The notes below the pieces were generated by a model. It saw nothing but the letters and a program-made list of their open reading frames with translations. It was not told where the DNA came from and made no database searches. A DNA stretch of 64,000 nt from positions 496,001 through 560,000 of the forward strand of contig JAWQEG010000283.1 of NCBI GenBank assembly GCA_033782935.1, given 5' to 3'. The stretch is from Petrolisthes cinctipes. Taxonomy: Eukaryota > Arthropoda > Malacostraca > Decapoda > Porcellanidae. Shown here in pieces: positions 49,894-62,836 of the stretch; position 1 is the stretch's first letter, and every line of letters starts with the position of its first letter. A program made the translations under genes and the position numbers.

Positions 49894-51474
49894 CGATATT
49901 TCAAATTCAGTCCCAAAACACCCGAAAATTCGATATTTAGGGGTCCCAGAAGCGATCTGTACATGCCTACTCCGTGTTAGAGTATTTTCAAAATTCAGGC
50001 CAAAAACATACAGAAAATCGATCTTTTAGGTTCCCAAAAGTCGATATGTGCATGCATCTTCTGTACCCGTTTATATATCAAATTCTGGCCCTATACACCC
50101 GAAAATTCAATATTTTGGGGTCCCAGAAGCAATCTGTACATGCCTACTCAGTGCTAGAATATTTTCAAAATATAGGCCAAAAACATGCTAAAAACCTATA
50201 TTTTAGGTGCCAAAAAGTCGATATCTCAAATTAAGGCCCAAAACACCCGAAAATTCGATATTTAGGGGTCCCCGAAGCGATCTGTACATGCCTACTGCAT
50301 GTTAGAGTATTTTCAAAATACAGGCCAAAAACATACTGAAACACGATCTTTTAGGTGCCCAAAAGTCGATATGTGCATGCATCTTCTGTACCCGTTTATA
50401 TCTGAAATTCTGGCCCTAAACACCCGAAACTTCGATATTTAGGGGTCCCAGAAGCGATCTGTACATGCCTACTCAGTGCTAGAATGTTTTCAAAATATAG
50501 GCTCCAAACATGCTCAAAATCGATATTTTAGGTGCCCAAAAGTCGATATGTGCATGCATCTTCTGTACCCGTTTATATCTCAAATTCTGGCTCAAAACAC
50601 CCGAAAATTCGATATTTAGGGGTCCCAGAAGCGATCTCTACATGCCTACTCCGTGTTAGAGTATTTTCAAAATATAGGCCAAAAGCATACTGAAAATCGA
50701 TCTTTTAGGTTCCTAAAAGTCGATTTGTGCATGCATCTGCTGTACCCGTTTATATCTCAAATTCTGGCCCTAAACACCCGAAAATTCGATATTTTGGGTT
50801 CCCAGAAGCGATCTATACATGCCTACTCCGTGTTAGAGTATTTTCAAAATACAGGCCAAAAACATGCTGAAAATCGATATTTTTGGTGCCCAAAGTCAAT
50901 ATGTGTATGCATCTTCTATACTCGTTTATATCTCAAATTCAGGCTCAAAACACCCGAAAATTCGATATTTTGGGGTCCCAGAAGCGATTTGTACATGCCT
51001 ACTCAGTGCTAGAATATTTTCAAAATATAGGCTCAAAACATGCTCAAAATCGATATTTTAGGTGCTCAAAAGTCGATATGTGCCTGCATCTTCTGTACCC
51101 GTTTATATCTCAAATTCTGGCTCAAAACACCCGAAAATTCAATATTTTGTGGTCCCAGAAGCAATCTGTACATGCCTACTCAGTGCTAGAATATTTTCAA
51201 AATATAGGCTAAAAACATGCTAAAAATCGATATTTTAGGTGCCAAAAAGTCGATATCTAAAAATTCAGTCCCAAAACACCCGAAAACTCGATATTTAGGG
51301 GTCCCAGAAGGGATCTGTACATGCCTACTCCGTGTTAGAGTATTTTCAAAATATAGGCCAAAAGCATACTGAAAATCGATCTTTTAGGTGCAAAAAAGTC
51401 GATATGTGCATGCATCTTCTGTACCCGTTTATATCTCAAATTCTGGCCCTAAACACCCGAAAATTCGATAATTT
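49894..51474. repeat. Partner copy of 43.3-45.2 kb
   Basis: It follows 43,292 onward at +6,602 and, after the two-unit loss near 50,630, 44,389 onward at +6,249. It carries ctgaaacacgatc (50,336), ggctccaaacatgctc, tcgatttgtgcatg and gatatctaaaaattcag (51,252). Nothing other than satellite is present. Confidence 0.86.
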
Positions 51475-53507
51475 GGGGTCCCAGAAGCGATCTGTACAAG
51501 CCTACTCGGTGTTAGAGTATTTTCAAAATTCAGGCCCAAAACATGCTGAAAATCGAATTTTTTTTTGCCCAAAGTCAATATGTGTATGCATCTTCTGTAC
51601 TCGTTTATATCTAAAATTCAGGCTCAAAACACCCGAAAATTCGATATTTAGGGGTCCGTGAAGCGATCTCTACATGCCTACTCCGTGTTAGAGTATTTTC
51701 AAAATATAGGCCAAAAGCATACTGAAAATCGATCTTTTAGGTTCCCAAAAGTCGATATGTGCATGCATCTTCTGTACCCGTTTATATCTCAAATTCTAGC
51801 CCTAAACACCCGAAAATTCGATATTTTGGGGTCCCAGAAGCGATCTGTACATGCCTACTCCGTGTTAGAGTATTTTCAAAATTCAGGCCCAAAACATGCT
51901 GAAAATCGATATTTTTGGTGCCCAAAGTCAATATGTGTATGCATCTTCTATACTCGTTTATAACTTAAATTCAGGCTTAAAACACCCGAAAATTCGATAT
52001 TTTGGGGTCCCAGAAGCGATCTGTACATGCCTACTCAGTGCTAGAATATTTTCAAAATATAGGCTCAAAACATGCTAAAAATCGATATTTTAGGTGCGTA
52101 AAGGCGATATCTCAAATTCAGGCCCAAAACACCCGAAAATTCGATATTTAAGGGTCCCAGAAGCGATCAGTACATGCCTACTCCGTGTTAGAGTATTTTA
52201 AAAATACATGCCCAAAACATGCTCAAAATCGATATTTTAGATGCCCAAAGTCAAAATGTGCACATATCTTCTGTACCCGTTTATATCTCAAATTCAGGCT
52301 CAAAACACCCGAAAATTCAATATTTTGGGGTCCCAGAAGCAATCTGTACATGCCTACTCAGTGCTGGAATATTTTCAAAATATAGGCTAAAAAACATGCT
52401 AAAAATCGATATTTTAGGTGCCAAAAAGTCGATATCTCAAATTCAGTCCCAAAACACCCGAAAATTCGATATTTAAGGGTCCCAAAAGCGATCTGTACAT
52501 GCCTACTCCGTGTTAGAGTATTTTCATAATACAGGCCAAAAACATACTGAAAATCGATCTTTTAGGTGCCCAAAAGTCGATATGTGCATGCATCTTCTAT
52601 ACCCGTTTATATCTCAAATTCTGGCCCTAAACACCCGAAAATTCGATATTTTTGGGTCCCAGAAGCGATCTGTACATGCCTACTCAGTGCTAGAATGTTT
52701 TCAAAATATAGGCTCAAAACATGCTCAAAATCGATATTTTAGGTGCTCAAAAGTCGATATGTGCCTGCATCTTCTGTACCCGTTTATATCTCAAATTCTG
52801 GCTCAGAACACCGGAAAATTCAATATTTTGAGGTCCCAGAAGCACTCTGTACATGCCTACTCAGTGCTAGAATATTTTCAAAATATAGGCTAAAAACATG
52901 CTAAAAATCGATATTTTAGGTGCCAAAAAGTCGATATCTCAAATTCATTCCCAAAACACCCGAAAACTCGATATTTAGGGGTCCCAGAAGGGATCTGTAC
53001 ATGCCTACTCCGTGTTAGAGTATTTTCAAAATATAGGCCAAAAGCATACTGAAAATCGATCTTTTAGGTGGCCAAAAGTCGATATGTGCATGCATCTTCT
53101 GTACCCGTTTATATCTCAAATTCTGGCCCTAAACACCCGAAAATTCGATATTTTGGGGTCCCAGAAGCGATCTGTACATGCCTACTCGGTGTTAGAGTAT
53201 TTTCAAAATTCAGGCCCAAAACATGCTGAAAATCGAATTTTTTTTTGCCCAAAGTCAATATGTGTATGCATCTTCTGTACTCGTTTATATCTAAAATTCA
53301 GGCTCAAAACACCCGAAAATTCGATATTTAGGGGTCCCAAAAGCGATCTCTACATGCCTACTCCGTGTTAGAGTATTTTCAAAATATAGGCCAAAAGCAT
53401 ACTGAAAATCGATCTTTTAGGTTCCCAAAAGTCGATATGTGCATGCATCTTCTGTACTCGTTTATATCTAAAATTCTGGCCCTAAACACCCGAAAATTCG
53501 ATATTTT
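51475..53507. repeat. 2,033-bp, twelve-unit higher-order block, copy 1
   Basis: Unit starts are 51,493, 51,669, 51,846, 52,022, 52,169, 52,345, 52,494, 52,671, 52,848, 52,996, 53,173 and 53,349. Lengths are 176, 177, 176, 147, 176, 149, 177, 177, 148, 177, 176 and 177, which sum to 2,033. Markers are tctgtacaagcctactcgg, tttataacttaaattcagg, tcaaaatgtgcacatatc, gctcagaacaccgg and gtggccaaaagtcg. I found no difference from copy 2 in the parts compared. Confidence 0.94.
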
Positions 53508-55563
53508 GGGGTCCCAGAAGCGATCTGTACAAGCCTACTCGGTGTTAGAGTATTTTCAAAATTCAGGCCCAAAACATGCTGAAAATCGAATTTTTTTTTG
53601 CCCAAAGTCAATATGTGTATGCATCTTCTGTACTCGTTTATATCTAAAATTCAGGCTCAAAACACCCGAAAATTCGATATTTAGGGGTCCGTGAAGCGAT
53701 CTCTACATGCCTACTCCGTGTTAGAGTATTTTCAAAATATAGGCCAAAAGCATACTGAAAATCGATCTTTTAGGTTCCCAAAAGTCGATATGTGCATGCA
53801 TCTTCTGTACCCGTTTATATCTCAAATTCTAGCCCTAAACACCCGAAAATTCGATATTTTGGGGTCCCAGAAGCGATCTGTACATGCCTACTCCGTGTTA
53901 GAGTATTTTCAAAATTCAGGCCCAAAACATGCTGAAAATCGATATTTTTGGTGCCCAAAGTCAATATGTGTATGCATCTTCTATACTCGTTTATAACTTA
54001 AATTCAGGCTTAAAACACCCGAAAATTCGATATTTTGGGGTCCCAGAAGCGATCTGTACATGCCTACTCAGTGCTAGAATATTTTCAAAATATAGGCTCA
54101 AAACATGCTAAAAATCGATATTTTAGGTGCGTAAAGGCGATATCTCAAATTCAGGCCCAAAACACCCGAAAATTCGATATTTAAGGGTCCCAGAAGCGAT
54201 CAGTACATGCCTACTCCGTGTTAGAGTATTTTAAAAATACATGCCCAAAACATGCTCAAAATCGATATTTTAGATGCCCAAAGTCAAAATGTGCACATAT
54301 CTTCTGTACCCGTTTATATCTCAAATTCAGGCTCAAAACACCCGAAAATTCAATATTTTGGGGTCCCAGAAGCAATCTGTACATGCCTACTCAGTGCTGG
54401 AATATTTTCAAAATATAGGCTAAAAAACATGCTAAAAATCGATATTTTAGGTGCCAAAAAGTCGATATCTCAAATTCAGTCCCAAAACACCCGAAAATTC
54501 GATATTTAAGGGTCCCAAAAGCGATCTGTACATGCCTACTCCGTGTTAGAGTATTTTCATAATACAGGCCAAAAACATACTGAAAATCGATCTTTTAGGT
54601 GCCCAAAAGTCGATATGTGCATGCATCTTCTATACCCGTTTATATCTCAAATTCTGGCCCTAAACACCCGAAAATTCGATATTTTTGGGTCCCAGAAGCG
54701 ATCTGTACATGCCTACTCAGTGCTAGAATGTTTTCAAAATATAGGCTCAAAACATGCTCAAAATCGATATTTTAGGTGCTCAAAAGTCGATATGTGCCTG
54801 CATCTTCTGTACCCGTTTATATCTCAAATTCTGGCTCAGAACACCGGAAAATTCAATATTTTGAGGTCCCAGAAGCACTCTGTACATGCCTACTCAGTGC
54901 TAGAATATTTTCAAAATATAGGCTAAAAACATGCTAAAAATCGATATTTTAGGTGCCAAAAAGTCGATATCTCAAATTCATTCCCAAAACACCCGAAAAC
55001 TCGATATTTAGGGGTCCCAGAAGGGATCTGTACATGCCTACTCCGTGTTAGAGTATTTTCAAAATATAGGCCAAAAGCATACTGAAAATCGATCTTTTAG
55101 GTGGCCAAAAGTCGATATGTGCATGCATCTTCTGTACCCGTTTATATCTCAAATTCTGGCCCTAAACACCCGAAAATTCGATATTTTGGGGTCCCAGAAG
55201 CGATCTGTACATGCCTACTCGGTGTTAGAGTATTTTCAAAATTCAGGCCCAAAACATGCTGAAAATCGAATTTTTTTTTGCCCAAAGTCAATATGTGTAT
55301 GCATCTTCTGTACTCGTTTATATCTAAAATTCAGGCTCAAAACACCCGAAAATTCGATATTTAGGGGTCCCAAAAGCGATCTCTACATGCCTACTCCGTG
55401 TTAGAGTATTTTCAAAATATAGGCCAAAAGCATACTGAAAATCGATCTTTTAGGTTCCCAAAAGTCGATATGTGCATGCATCTTCTGTACTCGTTTATAT
55501 CTAAAATTCTGGCCCTAAACACCCGAAAATTCGATATTTTGGGGTCCCAGAAGCGATCTGTAC
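53508..55563. repeat. 2,033-bp, twelve-unit higher-order block, copy 2
   Basis: Tandem copy at +2,033 (51,493, 53,526, 55,559). At the left edge copy 1 is preceded by tcgataatttgggg and copy 2 by tcgatattttgggg. At the right edge the sequence changes from tacaagcctactcgg to tacatgcctactccg. The exchange therefore lies close to 53,503-53,530, inside one unit. Confidence 0.94.
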
Positions 55564-57189
55564 ATGCCTACTCCGTGTTAGAGTATTTTCAAAATTCAGG
55601 CCCAAAACATGCTGAAATCGATATTTTTGGTGCCCAAAGTCAATATGTGTATGCATCTTCTATACTCGTTTATATCTCAAATTCATGCTTAAAACACCCG
55701 AAAATTCGATATTTTGGGGTCCCAGAAGCGATTTGTACATGCCTACTCAGTGCTAGAATGTTTTCAAAATATAGGCTCAAAAAATGCTCAAAATCGATAT
55801 TTTAGGTGCCCAAAAGTCGATATGTGCATGCATCTTCTGTACTCGTTTATATCTCAAATTCAGGCTCAAAACACCCGAAAATTCGATATTTTGGGGTCCC
55901 AGAAGCGATCTGTACATGCCTACTCAGTGCTAGAATATTTTAAAAATATAGGCTAAAAACATGCTAAAAATCGATATTTTAGGTGCCAAAAAGTCGATAT
56001 CTCAAATTCAGTCCCAAAACCCCCCAAAATTCTATACTTAAGGGTCCCAAAAGCGATCTGTACAAGCCTACTCCGTGTTAGAGTATTTTCAAAATACAGG
56101 CCAAAAACATACTGAAAATCGATCTTTTAGGTGCCCAAAAGTCGATATGTGCATGCATCTTCTGTACTCGTTTATATCTCAAATTCTGGCCCTAAACACC
56201 CGAGAATTCGATATTTTGGGGTCCCTGAAGCAATCTGTACATGCCTACTCAGTGCTAGAATGTTTTCAAAATATAGGCTCAAAACATCCTCAAAATCGAT
56301 ATTTTAGGTGCCCAAAAGTCGATATATGCATGCATCTCCTGTACTCGTTTATATCTCAAATTCAGGCTCAAAACCCCCGAAAATTCGATATTTTGGGGTC
56401 CCATACGTGATCTGTACATGCCTACTCAGTGCTAGAATATTTTCAAAATATAAGCTAAAAACATGCTAAAAATCGATATTTTAGGTGCGTAAAGGCGATA
56501 TCTCAAATTCAGGCCCAAAACACCCGAAAATTCGATATTATGGGGTCCCAGTAGCGATCTGTACATGCCTACTCCGTGTTAGAGTATTTACAAAATACAG
56601 CCCAAAAACATACTGAAAATCGATCCTTTAGTTGCCCAAAAGTCGATATGTGCATGCATCTTCTGTACCCGTTTATATCTCAAATTCTGGCCCTAAACAC
56701 CCGAAAATTCAATATATTGGGGTCCCAAAAGCAATCTGTACATGCCTACTCAGTGCTAGAATATTATCAAAATATAGGCTAAAAACATGCTAAAAATCGA
56801 TATTTTAGGTGCCAAAAAGTCGATATCTCAAATTCAGTCCCAAAACACCCGAAAATTCGATATTTTTGGGTCCCAGAAGCGATCTGTACATGCCTACTCA
56901 GTGCTAGAATGTTTTCAAAATATAGTCTCAAAACATGCTCAAAATCGATATTTTAGGTGCTTTTAAAGTCGATATGTGCCTGCATCTTTTGTACCCGTTT
57001 ATATCTCAAATTCTGGCTCAAAACACCCGAAAATTCAATATTTTGTGGTCCCAGAAGCACTCTGTACATGCCTACTCAGTGCTAGAATATTATCAAAATG
57101 TAGGCTAAAAACATGCTAAAAATCAATATTTTAGGTGCCAAAAAGTCGATATCTCAAATTCAGTCCCAAAACACCCGAAACTTCGATAT
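55564..57189. repeat. Satellite after the 2,033-bp pair
   Basis: Long and short units. Private changes include aaaacccccc-type variants and tctatacttaagggtcc near 56,025, a unit with ggtgcttttaaagtcgat near 56,957 (extra bases) and ttcaatatattggggtcc near 56,707. No gene or insert is visible. Confidence 0.85.
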
Positions 57190-58197
57190 TTAGGAGTCCC
57201 AGAAGGGATCTGTACATGCCTACTCCTTGTTAGAGTATTTTCAAAATACATGCCCCAAAACATACATAAAATCGATCTTTTAGGTGCCCAAAAGTCGATA
57301 TATGCATGCATCTTCTGTACCCGTTTATATCTCAAATTCTGGCCCTAAACATCCGAAAATTCGATATTTTGGGGTCCCAGAAGCGATCTGTACATGCCTA
57401 GTCAGTGCTAGAATATTTTCAAAATATAGGCTCAAAACATGCTAAAAATCGATATTTTAGGTGCGTAAAGGCGATATCTCAAATTCAGGCCCAAAACACC
57501 CAAAAATTCGATATTATGGGGTCCCAGAAGCGATCTGTACATGCCTACTCCGTGTTAGAGTATTTACAAAATACAGGCCCAAAACATGCTCAAAATCGAT
57601 ATTTTAGGTGCCCAAAAGTCGATATGTACATGCATCTTCTGTACTCGTTTATATCTCAAATTCAGGCTCAAAACACCCGAAAATTCGATATTTTGGGGTC
57701 CCAGAAGCGATCTGTACATGCCTACTAAGTGCTAGAATATTTTCAAAATATAAACTCAAAACATGCTAAAAATCGATATTTTAGGTGCGTAAGGGCGATA
57801 TCTCAAATTCAGGCCCAAAACACCCGAAAATTCGATATTTTGGGGTCACAGAAGCGATCTGTACATGCCTACTCCGTGTTAGAGTATTTTCAAAATACAT
57901 GCCCAAAACATGCTCAAAATCGATATTTTAGATGCCCAAAGTCAATATGTGCACGTATCTTCTGTACCCGTTTATATCTCAAATTCAGGCTCAAAACACC
58001 CGAAAATTCAATATTTTGGGGTCCCAGAAGCAATCTTTACATGCCTACTCAGTGCTGGAATATTTTCAAAATATAGGCTAAAAAACATGCTAAAAATCGA
58101 TATTTTAGGTGCCAAAAAGTCGATATCTCAAATTCAGTCCCAAAACACCCGAAAATTCGATATTTAAGGGTCCCAAAAGCGATCTGTACATGCCTAC
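57190..58197. repeat. Block repeated at 60,348-61,355 (offset about 3,158)
   Basis: Shared private variants are catgccccaaaacatac (57,249 and 60,407), ctagtcagtgctag (57,399 and 60,557), gatattatggggtccc and aatataaactcaaaac (57,749 and 60,907). Single-base differences are present, for example aagggcgatatc against aaggcgatatc and gcacgtatcttctg against gcacttatcttcag. Confidence 0.83.
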
Positions 58198-59345
58198 TCC
58201 GTGTTAGAGTATTTTCAAAATACAGGCCAAAAACATACTGAAAATCGATCTTTTAGGTGCCCAAAAGTCGATATGTGCATGCATCTTCTATTCCCGTTTA
58301 TATCTCAAATTCTGGCCCTAAACACCCGAAAATTCGATATTTTTGGGTCCCAGAAGCGTTCTGTACATGCCTACTCAGTGCTAGAATGTTTTCAAAATAT
58401 AGGCTCAAAACATGCTCAAAATCGATATTTTAGGTGCTCAAAAGTCGATATGTGCCTGCATCTTCTGTACCCGTTTATATCCCAAATTCTGGCTCAAAAC
58501 ACCCGAAAATTCAATATTTTGTGGTCCCAGAAGCACTCTGTACATGCCTACTCAGTGCTAGAATAGTTTCAAAATATAGGCTAAAAACATGCTAAAAATC
58601 GATATTTTAGGTGTCAAAAAGTCGATATCTCAAATTCAGTCCCAAAACACCCGAAAACTCGATATTTAGGGGTCCCAGAAGGGATCTGTACATGCCTACT
58701 CCGTGTTAGAGTATTTTCAAAATATAGGCCAAAAGCATACTGAAAATCGATCTTTTAGGTGCCCAAAAGTCGATATGTGCATGCATCTTCTGTACCCGTT
58801 TATATCTCAAATTCTGGCCCTAAACACCCGAAAATTCGATATTTTGGGGTCCCAGAAGCGATCTGTACATGCCTACTCGGTGTTAGAGTATTTTCAAAAT
58901 TCAGGCCCAAAACATGCTGAAAATCGAATTTTTTTTTGCCCAAAGTCAATATGTGTATGCATCTTCTATTCTCGTTTATATCTTAAATTCAGGGTTAAAA
59001 CACCCGAAAATTCTATATTTTGGGGTCCCAGAAGCGATTTTTACATGCCTACTCACTGCTAGAATGTTTTCAAAATATAGGCTCAAAACATGCTCAAAAT
59101 CGATATTTTAGGTGCCCAAAAGTCGATATGTACATGCATCTTCTGTACTCGTTTATATCTCAAATTCAGGCTCAAAACACCCGAAAATTCGATATTTTGG
59201 GATACCCAGAAGCGATCTGTACATGCCTACTCAGTGCTAGAATATTTTCAAAATATAGGCTCAAAACATGCTAAAAATCGATATTTTAGGTGCGTAAAGG
59301 CGATATCTCAAATTCAGGCCCAAAACACCCGAAAATTCGATATTT
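58198..59345. repeat. Satellite related to the 52-53 kb units
   Basis: Units resemble 52,494-53,240 (gtggtcccagaagcactctg, the nine-T run at 58,929) with added changes such as cttctattcccg (58,285), gaatagtttcaaaat (58,561) and gggatacccagaagcg (59,209). No other element is visible. Confidence 0.82.
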
Positions 59346-59706
59346 TTGAGGTCCCAGAAGCGATCTGTACATGCCTACTCCGTGTTAGAGTATTTTCAAA
59401 ATACATGCCCAAAACATGCTCAAAATCGATATTTTAGATTCCCAAAGTCAATATGTGCACTTATCTTCAGTACCCGTTTATATCTCAAATTCAGGCTCAA
59501 AACACCCGAAAATTCGATATTTTGGGGTCCCAGAAGCAATCTGTACATGCCTACTCAGTGCTGGAATATTTTCAAAATATAGGCTAAAAAACATGCTAAA
59601 AATTGATATTTTAGGTGCCAAAAAGTCGATATCTCAAATTCAGTCCCAAAACACCCGAAAATTCGATATTTAGGGGTCCCAAAAGCGATCTGTACAAGCC
59701 TACTCC
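59346..59706. repeat. Segment repeated at +1,653 (60,999-61,359)
   Basis: Shared private variants are ttttgaggtcccagaagcg, tagattcccaaagtcaat and gtgcacttatcttcag. The two copies look almost identical; aaaattgatatt here against aaaatcgatatt there is one difference. Confidence 0.85.
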
Positions 59707-60650
59707 GTGTTAGAGTATTTTCAAAATACAGGCCAAAAACATACTGAAAATCGATCTTTTAGGTGCCCAAAAGTCGATATGTGCATGCATCTTCTGTACT
59801 CGTTTATATCTCAAATTCTGGCCCTAAACACCCGAAAATTCGATATTTTTGGGTCCCAGAATCGATCTGTACATGCCTACTCAGTGCTAGAATGTTTTCA
59901 AAATATAGGCTCAAATCATGCTCAAAATCGATATTTTAGGTGCTCAAAAGTCGATATGTGCATGCATCTTCTGTACCTGTTTATATCTCAAATTCAGGCT
60001 CAAAACACCCGAAAATTCGATATTTTGGGGTCCCTGATGCGATCTGTACATGCCTACTCAGGGCTAGAATGTTTTCAAAATATAGGCTCAAAACATCCTC
60101 AAAATCGATATTTTAGGTGCCCAAAAGTCGATATGTGCATGCATCTCCTGTATTCGTTTATATCTCAAATTCAGGCTCAAAACACCCGAAAATTCGATAT
60201 TTTGGGGTCCCATACGCGATCTGTACATGCCTACTCAGTGCTAGAATATTTTCAAAATATAGGCTAAAAACATGCTAAAAATCGATATTTTAGGTGCGTA
60301 AAGGCGATATCTCAAATTCAGTCCCAAAACACCCGAAAATTCAATATTTAGGAGTCCCAGAAGGGATCTGTACATGCCTACTCCGTGTTAGAGTATTTTC
60401 AAAATACATGCCCCAAAACATACAGAAAATCGATCTTTATGGTGCCCAAAAGTCGATATGTGCATGCATCTTCTGTACCCGTTTATATCACAAATTCTGG
60501 CCCTAAACACCCGAAAATTCGATATTTTGGGGTCCCAGAAGCGATCTGTGCATGCCTAGTCAGTGCTAGAATATTTTCAAAATATAGGCTCAAAACATGC
60601 TAAAAATCGATATTTTAGGTGCGTAAAGGCGATATCTCAAATTCAGGCCC
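59680..60650. repeat. Segment repeated at +2,154 (61,834-62,804)
   Basis: Shared private variants are ggctcaaatcatgctc, gggtccctgatgcgatctg, ctactcagggctag, aaaacatcctcaaaatc, gcatctcctgtattcg and ggtcccatacgcgatctg. Differences include cagaatcgatctg here against cagaagcgatctg there and acctgtttatatc against acttgtttatatc. Confidence 0.86.
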
Positions 60651-61359
60651 AAAACACCCAAAAATTCGATATTATGGGGTCCCAGAAGCGATCTGTACAT
60701 GCCCACTCCGTGTTAGAGTATTTACAAAATACAGGCCCAAAACATGCTTAAAATCGATATTTTAGGTGCCCAAAAGTCGATATGTACATGCATCTTCTGT
60801 ACTCGTTTATATCTCAAATTCAGGCTCAAAACACCCGAAAATTCGATATTTTGGGGTCCCAGAAGCGATCTGTACATGCCTACTCAGTGCTAGAATATTT
60901 TCAAAATATAAACTCAAAACATGCTAAAAATCGATATTTTAGGTGCGTAAAGGCGATATCTCAAATTCAGGCCCAAAACACCCGAAAATTCGATATTTTT
61001 GAGGTCCCAGAAGCGATCTGTACATGCCTACTCCGTGTTAGAGTATTTTCAAAATACATGCCCAAAACATGCTCAAAATCGATATTTTAGATTCCCAAAG
61101 TCAATATGTGCACTTATCTTCAGTACCCGTTTATATCTCAAATTCAGGCTCAAAACACCCGAAAATTCGATATTTTGGGGTCCCAGAAGCAATCTGTACA
61201 TGCCTACTCAGTGCTGGAATATTTTCAAAATATAGGCTAAAAAACATGCTAAAAATCGATATTTTAGGTGCCAAAAAGTCGATATCTCAAATTCAGTCCC
61301 AAAACACCCGAAAATTCGATATTTAGGGGTCCCAAAAGCGATCTGTACATGCCTACTCC

Positions 61360-61833
61360 GTGTTAGAGTATTTACAAAATATAGGCCAAAAACATGCTGA
61401 AAATCGATATTTTTGGTGCCCAAAGTCAATATGTGTATGCATCTTCTATACTCGTTTATATCTCAAATTCTGGCTCAAAACACCCGAAAATTCGATATTT
61501 TGGGGTCCCAGAAGCGATTTGTACATGCCTACTCAGTGCTAGAATTTTTTCAAAATATAGGCTCAAAACATGCTCAAAATCGATATTTTAGGTGCCAAAA
61601 AGTCGATATGTGCATGCATCTTCTGTACTCGTTTATATCTCAAATTCAGGCTCAAAACACCCGAAAATTCGATATTTTGGTGTCCCAGAAGCGATCTGTA
61701 CATGCCTACTCAGTGCTAGAATATTTTCAAAATATAGGCTAAAAACATGCTAAAAATCGATATTTTAGGTGCCAAAAAGTCGATATCTCAAATTCCGTCC
61801 CAAAACACCCGAAAATTCGATATTTAGGGGTCC
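61360..61833. repeat. Satellite between the +1,653 and +2,154 copies
   Basis: Ordinary units, including one with gtatttacaaaataggcc-like dyad loss near 61,371 and one with gaattttttcaaaatatagg near 61,544. No gene or insert is visible. Confidence 0.82.
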
Positions 61834-62836
61834 CAAAAGCGATCTGTACATGCCTACTCCGTGTTAGAGTATTTTCAAAATACAGGCCAAAAACATACTG
61901 AAAATCGATCTTTTAGGTGCCCAAAAGTCGATATGTGCATGCATCTTCTGTACCCGTTAATATCTCAAATTCTGGCCCTAAACACCCGAAAATTCGATAT
62001 TTTTGGGTCCCAGAAGCGATCTGTACATGCCTACTCAGTGCTAGAATGTTTTCAAAATATAGGCTCAAATCATGCTCAAAATCAATATTTTAGGTGCTCA
62101 AAAGTCGATATGTGCATGCATCTTCTGTACTTGTTTATATCTCAAATTCAGGCTCAAAACACCCGAAAATTCGATATTTTGGGGTCCCTGATGCGATCTG
62201 TACATGCCTACTCAGGGCTAGAATGTTTTCAAAATATAGGCTCAAAACATCCTCAAAATCGATATTTTAGGTGCCCAAAAGTCGATATGTGCATGCATCT
62301 CCTGTATTCGTTTATATCTCAAATTCAGGCTCAAAACACCCGAAAATTCGATATTTTGGGGTCCCATACGCGATCTGTACATGCCTACTCAGTGCTAGAA
62401 TATTTTCAAAATATAGGCTAAAAACATGCTAAAAATCGATATTTTAGGTGCGTAAAGGCGATATCTCAAATTCAGTCCCAAAACACCCGAAAATTCAATA
62501 TTTAGGAGTCCCAGAAGGGATCTGTACATGCCTACTCCGTGTTAGAGTATTTTCAAAATACATGCCCCAAAACATACAGAAAATCGATCTTTATGGTGCC
62601 CAAAAGTCGATATGTGCATGCATCTTCTGTACCCGTTTATATCACAAATTCTGGCCCTAAACACCCGAAAATTCGATATTTTGGGGTCCCAGAAGCGATC
62701 TGTACATGCCTAGTCAGTGCTAGAATATTTTCAAAATATAGGCTCAAAACATGCTAAAAATCGATATTTTAGGTGCGTAAAGGCGATATCTCAAATTCAG
62801 GCCCAAAACACCCGAAAATTCGATATTTAGGGGTCC
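61834..62836. repeat. 1,003-bp block, copy 1 (also partner of 59,680 onward)
   Basis: Its first part recurs at +1,003 (61,861 to 62,864) with the private cccgttaatatctc, aaatcatgctcaaaatcaat and acttgtttatatc. The copies separate after about 62,190, where this one reads ccctgatgcgatctg and the next reads ccctgaagcgatctg. Confidence 0.87.
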
